A DNA stretch of 64,000 nucleotides, from positions 1,741,501 to 1,805,500 of the forward strand of contig JADJXG010000001.1 in assembly GCA_016715965.1 (NCBI GenBank), in the 5' to 3' direction. Source of the DNA: Saprospiraceae bacterium (lineage in GTDB: Bacteria > Bacteroidota > Bacteroidia > Chitinophagales > Saprospiraceae). Under the pieces are notes generated by a model. It was not told the DNA's origin, did not search any database, and saw only the letters and a program-made list of their open reading frames with translations. Below, in pieces: positions 26,420-36,547 of this stretch. Position 1 is the stretch's first letter. Each line of letters begins with the position of its first letter. The position numbers and the translations under genes are program-made.

Positions 26420-27367
26420 ATGCGTACTACAAATATCTTATTCTTATTAATATCCACTCTGATGCTTTTTTTCCTTTCCTGTGAAAAAGCAGAGGTGCCC
26501 GACAATCCGTTTGTTGATTACGATCCAAAACAAGACACAGTTAAATTTATTTTTTTAGATCCGGATTCAAACTCGATTGCAGGTTTGTACACTTACATTT
26601 TCAAACCAACATGTGCAAATTCAGGATGTCATGATGGTACCTTTGACCCTGATTTCAGGACTTTGGAGAGTTCATACAATTCGCTTGTTTTCAGACAATC
26701 CATCAAAAGCGATGGAATTTATACTTATCGCGTCAAACCTTTTTTACCGGATAGTTCAGGGATCATGGCCAGGGTCAATGGCTTGGTCACTCCTATGATG
26801 CCCATTCAGTTGGAACCGGGTTCGGATTGGGAGCAAATGAAAACCCAATACATTTCTATGATCAGACGCTGGATCGAATTGGGTGCACCTGCTGTGGATG
26901 GCACCATCGCAATGGATGGGTTGCCGCGGATCAAACTGTTGGGCTGTATGGCCATCATAAACGATACTTTGAAGATGTATCGACGACCCTATAGCGGTCC
27001 CATTTTGATCGATAGTTTGACCGACAGCATAGATTTGTATTTTGCATTTAAGCACGACGCACAAGACCCATTGACTTTTAAAGGCAATCTCATTTCTTTT
27101 TGTGCAAATCCCCATGTATTTGACAGCACAGCAATAAATTACCAACTTGATCTGGTGGTTGCTCCAAGGCTTGATTGGGGATTGTACGGTAATCCGGTTT
27201 TGTACACCCACAGGATTAGAATTTCTATCAGAGAATTATTGCCAAATGAGAAAAATATTTACTTCAGAACTTACTTACAAGATCATCTCAATCCGATGAC
27301 TGAGATACCGTCCGAAAAAGCCGTTTTTAGTCTCAAAAATTACATGTCCTTTGAACGAATACCTTAA
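26420..27367 (+). CDS. Lipoprotein with cytochrome-like CxxxxCH site
   Basis: A 315-residue lipoprotein (signal ends FFLSC, Cys about residue 21). Near residue 63 it contains KPTCANSGCHDG, that is C-x4-C-H, followed by F-x-T-L-x-S-S-Y-N-S-L. This is the layout of planctomycete-type cytochrome C domains found beside DUF1549/DUF1501 genes, but with four instead of two residues between the cysteines. Covalent heme binding is therefore uncertain and the site may instead hold a metal or be structural. A second block (WEQMKTQYISMIRRWIELGAPA) also fits the end of those cytochrome-like domains. It overlaps the next gene by 17 bases. Confidence 0.65.
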   Translation: MRTTNILFLLISTLMLFFLSCEKAEVPDNPFVDYDPKQDTVKFIFLDPDSNSIAGLYTYIFKPTCANSGCHDGTFDPDFRTLESSYNSLVFRQSIKSDGIYTYRVKPFLPDSSGIMARVNGLVTPMMPIQLEPGSDWEQMKTQYISMIRRWIELGAPAVDGTIAMDGLPRIKLLGCMAIINDTLKMYRRPYSGPILIDSLTDSIDLYFAFKHDAQDPLTFKGNLISFCANPHVFDSTAINYQLDLVVAPRLDWGLYGNPVLYTHRIRISIRELLPNEKNIYFRTYLQDHLNPMTEIPSEKAVFSLKNYMSFERIP

Positions 27368-27809
27368 ATCAGTTTTGTTGGCTTTTGCCATTTTGGTTTT
27401 GATGTCATGTCATGAAAATGCGGACGAACCAGCTTTTTCCATTATTCCTGAAATCAGATTTGTCGGATTGTCTCATGATTCGATTGTCGAGTACAAGGAT
27501 GTTTTGACCATTCATTTCAAATACCAGGATGGTGACGGAGATCTTGGATTTGAGGAGCCTGAATCTTATGCTATTTTTATTCGCGATGCTCGTTTGAGTA
27601 ATTTTGATGGTTTCTACATGGGACCAGTGGCACCACCCGGGGCGTTGATTGCGGTACAAGGTCAATTAAAAGTAGAGTTTCCCAGTTTATTTGTTTTTGG
27701 AAATGGAAAATTCGAGCGCACCAAATATTTCATTTACATGGTGGACAGAGCGGGTCACAAAAGCAACGAGCTTACGACTCCAGACGTCATCATTAAAAAA
27801 CCCGAATGA
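27351..27809 (+). CDS. Small lipoprotein of the DUF1501 operon
   Basis: A 152-residue lipoprotein with signal ending LVLMSC (Cys about residue 20). The rest is beta-rich (KDVLTIHFKYQDGDGDLGFE, a pattern seen in several Bacteroidota surface lipoproteins with an Ig-like strand arrangement). It apparently uses a TTG start at 27351, because no in-frame ATG lies before the signal and the frame is bounded by the end of the preceding gene. It overlaps the preceding gene by 17 bases and the next by 4 (ATGA), so translation is likely coupled. Function is unknown. Confidence 0.6.
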   Translation: MNEYLKSVLLAFAILVLMSCHENADEPAFSIIPEIRFVGLSHDSIVEYKDVLTIHFKYQDGDGDLGFEEPESYAIFIRDARLSNFDGFYMGPVAPPGALIAVQGQLKVEFPSLFVFGNGKFERTKYFIYMVDRAGHKSNELTTPDVIIKKPE

Positions 27810-30800
27810 TGATGACTGGTACTCTGTCCATTAAAATTTGGCCAAGTGTATTCATGATGCTATATGCGTTCGGCACTCTTTTGGGTCAGACAGAGTACAA
27901 AATGCAAAACAATCTCGTGCACGATTGTGAGGGAGTGTTGACTCATAGTGAGGAAGGCGAGGATAAAAATTATGACCACAACGAAGATTACACATTTACC
28001 ATTTGTATTCCAGGTGCCACTTTTATTTATATCGATTTTGGATATTTTGCAACTGAGCGGACTTATGATGTCATGACCATTTATGATGGTCCGGATCGAA
28101 ATTCTCCCGTGTTGGGTACATTGAGTGGTATCTTATTACCGGCTCCTAGTTTTGTGGCAAGAAGTGGATGTGTTACCATTCATTTTAAAAGTGATGACAA
28201 CATTACGGCCAACGGGTGGAGAATGAATTGGAGAGCCGAGTTTGAACTCCCACCACCACCAACGATCAAAATTATATCAAATCTTGAGTGCCCGTTGAAA
28301 GATTTGGTTTTTGAACTGAGTTTTCCGGTTGCCTGTGATCAATTGGTTCCGGCCAATTTTAATGTTCTGGGTCCAGGCGGGGCCATGGTTTCAGAGGTTA
28401 CCGTTTTAAATTGTATCAATGGGAAAGCCACCCAATTCAGTTTAAAATTTGTTCCAGCTTTGGACAAGCCGGTCAGTTACAGGGTAAGTTTTGTATATCA
28501 ATACATTGATGAATGCGGCAAAGAACATTTATTGAGCAGTAGTTTGTTGTTTACCCTTAGCAATTGTCCTTTTTCAGTCGATATTTATTTAAAAGGGGAC
28601 ACTGTCTGTCAGGGAGCTTGCACTGAATTAGAAGCCATAACTACCGCAGACTTTAGACAAAGCTTCCGCTATCTGTGGTTGCCTGGCGGACAGACAAGCA
28701 ATGTCATTCGTGTGTGTGACAGCGTGCAAACTTTATACACAGTCATCGCAACGGAAATTGGTACAGGTCTTACAGACACCGCCATTTTCATTTATACTCC
28801 ACTGCAAATTCCGAAAATCCTTAATCCTGTTAGGGATACCGTCTGCGCAAACACTTCGAATTGGATGTATCAGGTGGACTTAGTTGGAGGTGATTTTTTT
28901 TCTGCGACCATCATTCCGGCAAACAGGAAAACTGGAATATATGAATTTTGGCGCAGGTCAGGTGGAAATGCAATTACATCAGATACGGTCCGATATATCG
29001 CGCCCAATGGTTGTGAAACCTCCGATGTTGTTTTTATTTTTCCCATCCGGGCCGGAGCAGATTTGAAGGCTTGCGTTGGAGATCCTCCCATTCGTTTGTC
29101 AGGTGGGAGTCCATCAGGTGGATTTTGGAGTGGGTCTGATTTGGATCCCAACGGCACGTTTGATCCCCAAGTTCCGGGTAGTTATAGTTTTCAATACACA
29201 GCTCCCAACGGGTGCATCGCATCCAAAAAGATAGATGTTTTCAATAACCCAAAAATTCTAAATCCTGTTTCGGATACGGTTTGTGCCTCAGCCAATAATT
29301 GGCAATATCTTGTGGATGTTCCGGGTGGTGATTTTTTTTCAGGCATCATTCCTCCCAATCAGCGTAAAACAGGACTGTATGAATTTTGGAGGATGGCGGG
29401 AGGAGACACACTCAGAGTGGATACAGTTACTTATGTGGATCCAAACGGATGCAAGGTGCGTGATACCATCTTTGTATTGCCGGTAAGCGCAGGAGCCATG
29501 CAGTCTGTTTGCCAGGGATCTCCGCCATTCAATTTGACTGGAGCTTCTCCTTCCGGAGGATTTTGGGTCGGGCCATATACCGATTCAACCGGCAGATTTA
29601 ATCCCATTGATACAGGAACATTTACTCTTGTTTATCAAGCATTCAATGGATGTCAGGCTGAAAAAACAGTCAGAGTAAATCTGATTCCCTCGTTCCTCAA
29701 CCCGATTCAGGATACCATTTGTGCCTCTGCTCCAAATTGGCAATACAGCACAAGTATTACCGGCGGTACATTCGCATCTTCATCGATTCCACCTGCTCAA
29801 AGCAGATCTGGAATTTATGAATTCTGGCGTTGGTCAGCTGGTTCGGGAGTTCATAGAGACGTAGTGAGTTACACAGCACCTAACGGATGCATTGTATTGG
29901 ATACCGTGTTTATTTATCCCGTTTATGCTGGACCCACAGAAGCTGCCTGCCAGGGCAGTCTTAGCTTTCAGTTAAATGGCGGCACTCCATCCGGAGGATT
30001 TTGGTCTGGCCCTTTTGTGGACTCAGCCGGAAGATTTGATCCGACGCTTACAGGAACCTATATCATCAATTATCAAGCACCCAATGGTTGCATCTCCTCC
30101 AAGACTGTCAATGTTGGAGATAGTATTTCCATTGCCCCAATGGATACAATCTGTCACACACAGACCATACAACTCAATGCATCTCCCAGAGGTGGTATTT
30201 GGTCAGGAATTGGAGTCATTGACAGCATCAACGGACGCGTGGATGCGACCAAAGCCATTGCCAATCAATGGAACCGTTTTGTGTATAAAATAAATGGATG
30301 CCAAAAAACACAAGACCTATTCATGACTAAACCCAATGCGGGTGCTGATGTGCATATATGTCTGGGGCAGAGCAAACTTTCTTTACCGGAAAGAGGCAGA
30401 TGGATTGGACCGGGAAGCTATGATTATAGCAAAAATGAATTTCTAATTGATACTTTGAAGGAAGGGAAATACAATTATATTCTCCACTTCAATTCTTGCC
30501 GCGATACTTTTGCTTTATTTGTTCACGATGTGCAATTGGACTCTCAAATTACAAATCCATTTTGTTTTGTGGATGAGGAAATTGATCTCAATACCATTTT
30601 ATTGCCCAATCTTTTTCCAGGCAGTTTTACAGGCAATGGTGTGAGTTTGACAGACAGTGTATGGACTTTTAATCCACAAAGAGCAGGCCCCGGAAAACAC
30701 ACCATTGTATATGAGTCTTACGGTTGTCCGGACAGCACGGAGCTGGAAGTGGAAATACCTATCAGCTTTATGGAGTACAGTTTTTGTGACCGCAGTCCAC

Positions 30801-32188
30801 CCACTATTCTTCCAATTAGTCCTACAGGAGGTGTATGGCAGGGAATCGGATTTTTGGATGAAAATACCGGCTTGTTTGATCCGGAATTATCCGGACTTGG
30901 CAGACATAAAGTGAGCTATATAACTCCGGCAGGATGCAGAGCAGATACCATAGTTGAAGTCATCGTTTTTGAACAGGTCGAAATCCAAAATGTGGATTTG
31001 CAATATTGTTTTAAAAATGAAGACATTCCTGTGACCTTAGCTCCTCCGGGTGGAGGATTTTTTATCAATGGGGTACTTTCTGCACCCATGTTTAATCCAG
31101 CTCTTTTAGGTACTGGCAACTGGGAATTGTATTACACCAAAGGTACAGGAGCCTGTGCTTCTTTTGACCGGAGCTACATTCGGATTCTTGCACCCATTAC
31201 CAAGAGAAGTTCGAGTGTTTCAGACTCAATTTGTCCTGGCCAACGTACCACAATTTCAATCGATGCCTTTGGGGGAAGCGGAGGCTTAACTTATACCTGG
31301 GACCATGGACTGGGATTTGGAAGCAGTCATATAGTGGATCCCTTGGTGAGCAGCTGGTATGTGGTTACAGTGACCGATCAATGTTCAGATCCATTGATCG
31401 ACAGTGTATATATTAAAGTTTATGATCCATTTGTTATCGATACCATGAGGGGGCCGGATGTTTGCTTTGGAGAAGAGACCTATGTAAGCATCAATCTGGA
31501 TACTGCAAAGTATGACATCCGGTGGCAGACCTCCCCTCCTGCGATTGGTCCTAGATTATCGGGCAAGCCCGGTATTTACTCTGTTGAGATTACTGAATTG
31601 GCCACGGGATGCAAGCAAAGTACCGATATAGAGCTCCCCGGAGCAAAACCTTTGTCAGCTAATTTTGGTATCACCCCCAACCAGCCCTGCATTGACATTG
31701 TGGACAATACGGTAGAAATTATTGATCTAGGTGTGGGATATACAAGCGGCACAATAGATTTTGGAGATGGATCAGCTCCGGTTGATTTATTAAGTTCAGG
31801 ACCCATTGTCCATCAGTACACGGATACAGGTAGTTTTGTCATTACGATGCGGGTGATGAATGATTTAGGCTGTGAAGAAGTAGTGCAAAGAATTATTTGT
31901 GTAAAAAACCTGGTGCGTGTTTTCATACCGACTGTATTTAGTCCAAACGGAGATGGCCGGCAGGATTTCTTTGAAATATTTAATGTGGGTGTGGATATTT
32001 TGAGATGGTCGGTCTTTGATCGATTTGGCGCAAGGGTTTTTGAAACAAATTCCGGAGATGACCGTTGGGATGGTTCTTTTAAAGGGAAACAGGTTGTGCC
32101 AGGAGTCTATGTCGTAGTGATCGAATACATCAATTCAGACAATGGAAAGAAAGAAATTTTTTATGGTGATATTACCGTGATTCGATAA
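27806..32188 (+). CDS. Giant secreted surface protein: CUB, Cys/Gly repeats, PKD, T9SS type B sorting domain
   Basis: A 1460-residue protein exported by Sec and then by the type IX system. After the signal comes a CUB-like domain (about residues 41-150, D-x-M-T-I-Y-D-G-P and the closing G-C-V-T-I-H-F-K-S-D). A middle stretch of about 130-residue units follows, each with L-N-P-x-x-D-T-x-C-A, an A-P-N-G-C turn and then a P-S-G-G-F-W-x-G-P turn (at least three copies from 28820 to 30120, more degenerate ones after). A PKD-like unit with DFGDGS lies near residue 1310. The end (from about residue 1370) is the gliding-motility-type C-terminal domain (IPTVFSPNGDGRQDFF, VFDRFGARVFE), a type B sorting signal. 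It is the last gene of the operon and overlaps the previous one by four bases. Confidence 0.85.
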   Translation: MMMTGTLSIKIWPSVFMMLYAFGTLLGQTEYKMQNNLVHDCEGVLTHSEEGEDKNYDHNEDYTFTICIPGATFIYIDFGYFATERTYDVMTIYDGPDRNSPVLGTLSGILLPAPSFVARSGCVTIHFKSDDNITANGWRMNWRAEFELPPPPTIKIISNLECPLKDLVFELSFPVACDQLVPANFNVLGPGGAMVSEVTVLNCINGKATQFSLKFVPALDKPVSYRVSFVYQYIDECGKEHLLSSSLLFTLSNCPFSVDIYLKGDTVCQGACTELEAITTADFRQSFRYLWLPGGQTSNVIRVCDSVQTLYTVIATEIGTGLTDTAIFIYTPLQIPKILNPVRDTVCANTSNWMYQVDLVGGDFFSATIIPANRKTGIYEFWRRSGGNAITSDTVRYIAPNGCETSDVVFIFPIRAGADLKACVGDPPIRLSGGSPSGGFWSGSDLDPNGTFDPQVPGSYSFQYTAPNGCIASKKIDVFNNPKILNPVSDTVCASANNWQYLVDVPGGDFFSGIIPPNQRKTGLYEFWRMAGGDTLRVDTVTYVDPNGCKVRDTIFVLPVSAGAMQSVCQGSPPFNLTGASPSGGFWVGPYTDSTGRFNPIDTGTFTLVYQAFNGCQAEKTVRVNLIPSFLNPIQDTICASAPNWQYSTSITGGTFASSSIPPAQSRSGIYEFWRWSAGSGVHRDVVSYTAPNGCIVLDTVFIYPVYAGPTEAACQGSLSFQLNGGTPSGGFWSGPFVDSAGRFDPTLTGTYIINYQAPNGCISSKTVNVGDSISIAPMDTICHTQTIQLNASPRGGIWSGIGVIDSINGRVDATKAIANQWNRFVYKINGCQKTQDLFMTKPNAGADVHICLGQSKLSLPERGRWIGPGSYDYSKNEFLIDTLKEGKYNYILHFNSCRDTFALFVHDVQLDSQITNPFCFVDEEIDLNTILLPNLFPGSFTGNGVSLTDSVWTFNPQRAGPGKHTIVYESYGCPDSTELEVEIPISFMEYSFCDRSPPTILPISPTGGVWQGIGFLDENTGLFDPELSGLGRHKVSYITPAGCRADTIVEVIVFEQVEIQNVDLQYCFKNEDIPVTLAPPGGGFFINGVLSAPMFNPALLGTGNWELYYTKGTGACASFDRSYIRILAPITKRSSSVSDSICPGQRTTISIDAFGGSGGLTYTWDHGLGFGSSHIVDPLVSSWYVVTVTDQCSDPLIDSVYIKVYDPFVIDTMRGPDVCFGEETYVSINLDTAKYDIRWQTSPPAIGPRLSGKPGIYSVEITELATGCKQSTDIELPGAKPLSANFGITPNQPCIDIVDNTVEIIDLGVGYTSGTIDFGDGSAPVDLLSSGPIVHQYTDTGSFVITMRVMNDLGCEEVVQRIICVKNLVRVFIPTVFSPNGDGRQDFFEIFNVGVDILRWSVFDRFGARVFETNSGDDRWDGSFKGKQVVPGVYVVVIEYINSDNGKKEIFYGDITVIR

Positions 32189-32369
32189 TTTCTTTAAACA
32201 AAAATGCAGTCAGGTCTCCGCTTTTATTTGGACTCAATAAATATCTTTAATAATATTAAAAGTAGTGTTTTTTATCCTGACTCAGCGTTCCTTGATTTGT
32301 AAAAGCTTTTAAGTTGATGTCTGGAATCAACTCCACTAATAATTTGAACCTAGTTATCCAAATGAATAT

Positions 32370-35300
32370 TCATTTGCAATCGGGACAAACGATGGGATAA
32401 AACCGAATGTTCTTGAAAAGATTTGATAGAAAGACAAACAATTTATTTTTGTGTTTAACATGATTTCCCAATACATGAGGATCATTTATTCCATGACCAT
32501 TTTTGGCAGTAGAATCCGGATCTTCTCTTTTTAATCCTGGAATCACAGTGATTACAGCAATGCAGCTGGATTCATTTCCCGAAGCATCGATGACTGTCAA
32601 TGTTGCCAAATTAGGTCCCAAATGTTCGAAAGAAAATTCGTCCGGCTCCAGCAATCTATTTGCGATTCTGCAATTGTCTGTACTTCCGGCATCCACTTGT
32701 TCAGGTCTAACCTTGGTGGGAGGCCCAGTGGGATTGAGAATGAGAAGTTCTATATTGCGGCATCGGGCAATGGGTGGTATTTCATCCAATACCTCTACTT
32801 GCAACTGACAATTCCCCGGGTTACCGAATGCATCTGTTGCCGTTAACTGCACGGATCTTGAACCAATGTCACTGCATGTAAAATTGCTCTTGCTCAATTC
32901 GATTTTAGCAATTTTACAATTATCCCATTGTCCGGTCAGCACCTCCTGGACAAGTAGACTTCCCCTTCCGTTGCCATCAAGGCTAATTGCAGCGTCTTGA
33001 CATTTGACTTCCGGTTGGATGGTGTCCACCACGGTTACTTGAGCTGTGCATGCTGAGGTATTTCCATCGGTATCTGTGGCGATCAATTGGACAATGGTCA
33101 GCATAGTATCCAAACAATCAAAACGGGACCGATCGTATGTAAGGGTAAATGGAAGACAACCACCACCCGAACCATCATCGATGTCAGACAATTGCAATTC
33201 AGCTTTTCCCAAACTGTCTAAATGCAGTTTTTTGTTTTTGCACTTTGCAAGTAGATCGGATTCTCCCGTGATCTGAACGTTTGTGGCACAATTGCTTGAA
33301 TTTCCTGAGACATCAGTGGCGGTGACAATGATACTAACATCTCCTATGTCATTGCAATCAAATTCAGTTTTTGAAAAAGTGATGTCGACCTTTTCGCAAT
33401 TGTCCGATTTACCACTGACCACATCCGATTCGACCAAGGTGTATCTGCCACTGGGTCCAAGCCGAACAATGGCAGATTGACAACTAAGCGTTGGAGGAAT
33501 TTGGTCCTTGACGACAATTTGTATTTCACAGCTACTGGTATTCCCAGGTACATCAGTTGCAGTCAATTGAATGACTTGATTCCCGATATCCAGACAGTTA
33601 AAACTGGTTTGGACGGGAGTCAAACTTTTTATTCCGCAGTTGTCCAGTAAATTGAGTAACAATTTTTCCGATGGTATGGTACCAGCACCCATTTCATCCA
33701 GCAGGAGCATTTCCATATTTTGACAAGCCAAAGTCGGTGGATCCTGATCCTTTATTTGTAAAAGGATTTGGCATGCAGCGCTATTACCACTTTGATCCGT
33801 TACTTCAATGCTGATTTGCTTTTCTCCAACATCTGCACAACTAAATTCAAAAGAATTGGGTGAATAATTTTGAATGATACAATTGTCATTTGCAGCTGTC
33901 ACAAGATCTTGCGCCAATACAGCATTTCTTCCGTTTCGATCTAGTAAGACCATTTGCATACCGGGGCATTGGATGCTTGGAGCGCTTAGATCTCTGATGA
34001 TTAATTCTACCTGACAACTGGCAGTATTTCCTGACTCATCCGTGGCTGTAAAAATTTGTTGTCTGGTCCCAATGTCATTGCAATTAAACTGTAGTCTTGC
34101 AGGCATCACGTTGACATTTCCACAATTGTCGGAAGCAGACATAACCAAAGAGGAAGAAGGAATTTCCGCGATCCCTGTAGAATTCAAATCTTCAACAAGG
34201 TTTTGTATACAACTTATGGTAGGGGGGATTCGGTCATTAAGCGTGAGAGAAACACTGCAGCTTGATTGATTTCCCGAAGCATCTGTTCCTGTTAAATGAA
34301 TTGTATGGACAACCCCTTGATGACATTGTACCACTGAAGGACTAAAACTGAGACTAACTGATTTACAATTGTCTGTCATCATTCCTTCAAAGTCTGTCAA
34401 GCTCAGATGATAATCGCCATTGGGGCTGAGATCACGTTGCAAATCGCGACAATTTGTAATAGGAGGAATTCCATCGCTGACCATCACATTGGATACGCAG
34501 GAAGACATTCTTCCTTGGGCATCTGTTACGGTCAGGATCACTGGAAACATTCCAATATCCTGGCAGTCCAGTATTTTGGGTTCGTATTGATAATGGGTGA
34601 TGGCTGCTCCGGAGGTACTCCCTGCATCAATGTCTGCAATCAATAGCATGCTATGACCATCTGGATCCAGATATTTTTTGGCGTCTTTACATCGAGCAAT
34701 TGGCTCTGCAACGGGTGTGGTATCCACTGGTCCAGTTTCCTTGTCTCGGGTCAGCACCCAAGTTAAAACTCCTGCTCCCACCGCTCCGGTTCCGATCCAA
34801 ATCCACGGGATTTTGGTTTTTTTAATGGTGGCAAATGGATAATCGGGTTTGGTGGTTTCATCAATCAGACTGATGTGAGTCCAAGGGAAGGGTACAACGG
34901 TATAAGGGTTAAAGTCTTTTTTCATTCCTACCGGATCTTTTTGGTTAATGGTGGAATCATAGCTTTCACTCACCGTTGATTCCCAAAGTGTGATCATTTT
35001 TTTGGCGGGGTCGGGACTAAGTCTGGACATGCCATGATAATCATTAACCAGGTAGCTTGCTTTTCGTGTACCTCCTTTTTTGCTCTGATCCTGATCGTCT
35101 TTGACATGGATGTATTTCTGTCCATTTTTATTGTGTGTATAAGCGGTAGCTACCTGCCAATGCCCCCCGGTTCTAACCAGGGAATCTCTGGTTTTTTTGG
35201 ATCCCTTTTTAATAGGCACTTTAATCACTTCGTAATAACCCACGTGAATTTCTACATCTTCTCCTTTTTCCATTTCGCTTTTAAACCATTCCCAATCTGG

Positions 35301-36503
35301 TTCCTTACCTTTACCACCTTTGTTTTGAGCCGTATTTTTACTAAATCTCGATTTAAGTATTGTATCATTGGTGCAATCAAATATACTCTGGTATTTGACA
35401 TGGATGGGAAGCTTGTGTTCATCAATCAATGCGAGTTTTCCAGTGATAAAACTATCGACCCTTACTCCGATGGAATCATTTCGCGCCATATACCTTTTCA
35501 GTTTTTCCATGATCTTTTGCCGATCGTCCGGATTTTTACCTTTGAGATTTTTGTCGTACTTGTTGAGCCATTCAAGGCTGTTTGCGGCGGCAGCGGGACC
35601 ACAGGCCATGGAATCTGATGGAGTTACTTTTGAATTTAAGTCTTCATTTCCCATTTGATTGATTCTGCTGTGGTTCTTTTGGGTTTCAGCGGGGTGCTTG
35701 GGTTTTGCCTTTGGGTCAGTCCCCTTTCCATCCTGTTGAAACTGTATCAGCTGATCATTTTCTGTCAGGATAAGAGGTACATGGTACACAAAAGTCTGTG
35801 GTGCTAACAAAAGACTGGCCTCAGCCCTAAAGTTTGCATTGTTCTCCAATTCTCTTCCTACCTTGAATTCAAATCTGTACCTTTCATACGCGGGACTGAT
35901 GTCAGGAAAAGTAAACAAATAGGACCAGCCTTCTATCTCAGCCTCGGTGGATAAAAGTAAATTTTCAACAATCCAATATTTTTTATTGGTGCGAGGATCA
36001 ATCATTCGCACATTTAAAACCTCATCTTCTGTACCTGGTGAAAACCGAATATTTAGATAGGCATGTTCAAACGGTTCAAAGTTGGGGCCGATCTCATAAT
36101 AAATGTTTTCAAAAGCCATTTCTTTTATTCGACGATGATCAGTTGGGGTCCATTCCAACTCTATGGTATCTTCATCAGTTTCTACGAGTTGCGACCAGCG
36201 CTTGAACAAAGAGCTTAACCAACCGGGAGCTTGTTTATTCTCCGGGCTGACCAGTTTTTGCGCATTTTGTAAATTGGTAAGAGGAGCTGTGTTTCTGTTG
36301 TTTTCAAAATGGTTTTTTATTTTGTTGATTATTTGGACTGTTTGCGGATCTCCGGCTTCTTTTAAGCGATTTAAAACAGCCTGCATGTCTTTCAGAATCA
36401 CTTCATTTCTTTTATGTTCTTCTGACAAAATAGTATTTTGCGCCTGTACTTTATTCCACAAAACGATCAGGCAAAGAATCGCTATGAATAGGAGATTTTT
36501 CAT
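32370..36503 (-). CDS. Papain-like (C39-type) protease fused to nine HYR-like repeats
   Basis: A 1377-residue exported protein. After the signal (about residues 1-21) and a beta-rich domain, a cysteine-protease domain (about 295-480) shows the nucleophile region SMACGPAAAANSLEW with Cys301, and GGHWQVATAY with His448, then IHVKDDQD as acidic partner. A hydrophobic helix (IPWIWIGTGAVGAGVLTWVL, about residues 566-585) and a basic cap follow. Nine about 78-residue repeats (roughly 600-1310) each have C-x3-7 then D/G turn, a D-N-C before the middle, C-x-D-I-G and A-T-D-x-x-G-N-x-S-x-C, the pattern of HYR/Ig-like modules. No T9SS sorting domain is visible. It lies 44 bases downstream of 36548-38683 in the same direction and is probably co-transcribed. 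The substrate is unknown. Confidence 0.7.
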   Translation of the reverse strand: MKNLLFIAILCLIVLWNKVQAQNTILSEEHKRNEVILKDMQAVLNRLKEAGDPQTVQIINKIKNHFENNRNTAPLTNLQNAQKLVSPENKQAPGWLSSLFKRWSQLVETDEDTIELEWTPTDHRRIKEMAFENIYYEIGPNFEPFEHAYLNIRFSPGTEDEVLNVRMIDPRTNKKYWIVENLLLSTEAEIEGWSYLFTFPDISPAYERYRFEFKVGRELENNANFRAEASLLLAPQTFVYHVPLILTENDQLIQFQQDGKGTDPKAKPKHPAETQKNHSRINQMGNEDLNSKVTPSDSMACGPAAAANSLEWLNKYDKNLKGKNPDDRQKIMEKLKRYMARNDSIGVRVDSFITGKLALIDEHKLPIHVKYQSIFDCTNDTILKSRFSKNTAQNKGGKGKEPDWEWFKSEMEKGEDVEIHVGYYEVIKVPIKKGSKKTRDSLVRTGGHWQVATAYTHNKNGQKYIHVKDDQDQSKKGGTRKASYLVNDYHGMSRLSPDPAKKMITLWESTVSESYDSTINQKDPVGMKKDFNPYTVVPFPWTHISLIDETTKPDYPFATIKKTKIPWIWIGTGAVGAGVLTWVLTRDKETGPVDTTPVAEPIARCKDAKKYLDPDGHSMLLIADIDAGSTSGAAITHYQYEPKILDCQDIGMFPVILTVTDAQGRMSSCVSNVMVSDGIPPITNCRDLQRDLSPNGDYHLSLTDFEGMMTDNCKSVSLSFSPSVVQCHQGVVHTIHLTGTDASGNQSSCSVSLTLNDRIPPTISCIQNLVEDLNSTGIAEIPSSSLVMSASDNCGNVNVMPARLQFNCNDIGTRQQIFTATDESGNTASCQVELIIRDLSAPSIQCPGMQMVLLDRNGRNAVLAQDLVTAANDNCIIQNYSPNSFEFSCADVGEKQISIEVTDQSGNSAACQILLQIKDQDPPTLACQNMEMLLLDEMGAGTIPSEKLLLNLLDNCGIKSLTPVQTSFNCLDIGNQVIQLTATDVPGNTSSCEIQIVVKDQIPPTLSCQSAIVRLGPSGRYTLVESDVVSGKSDNCEKVDITFSKTEFDCNDIGDVSIIVTATDVSGNSSNCATNVQITGESDLLAKCKNKKLHLDSLGKAELQLSDIDDGSGGGCLPFTLTYDRSRFDCLDTMLTIVQLIATDTDGNTSACTAQVTVVDTIQPEVKCQDAAISLDGNGRGSLLVQEVLTGQWDNCKIAKIELSKSNFTCSDIGSRSVQLTATDAFGNPGNCQLQVEVLDEIPPIARCRNIELLILNPTGPPTKVRPEQVDAGSTDNCRIANRLLEPDEFSFEHLGPNLATLTVIDASGNESSCIAVITVIPGLKREDPDSTAKNGHGINDPHVLGNHVKHKNKLFVFLSNLFKNIRFYPIVCPDCK

Positions 36504-36547
36504 AAGTCAGATTTATTGTAAAGAAATAATACATTCAATAACACGCT

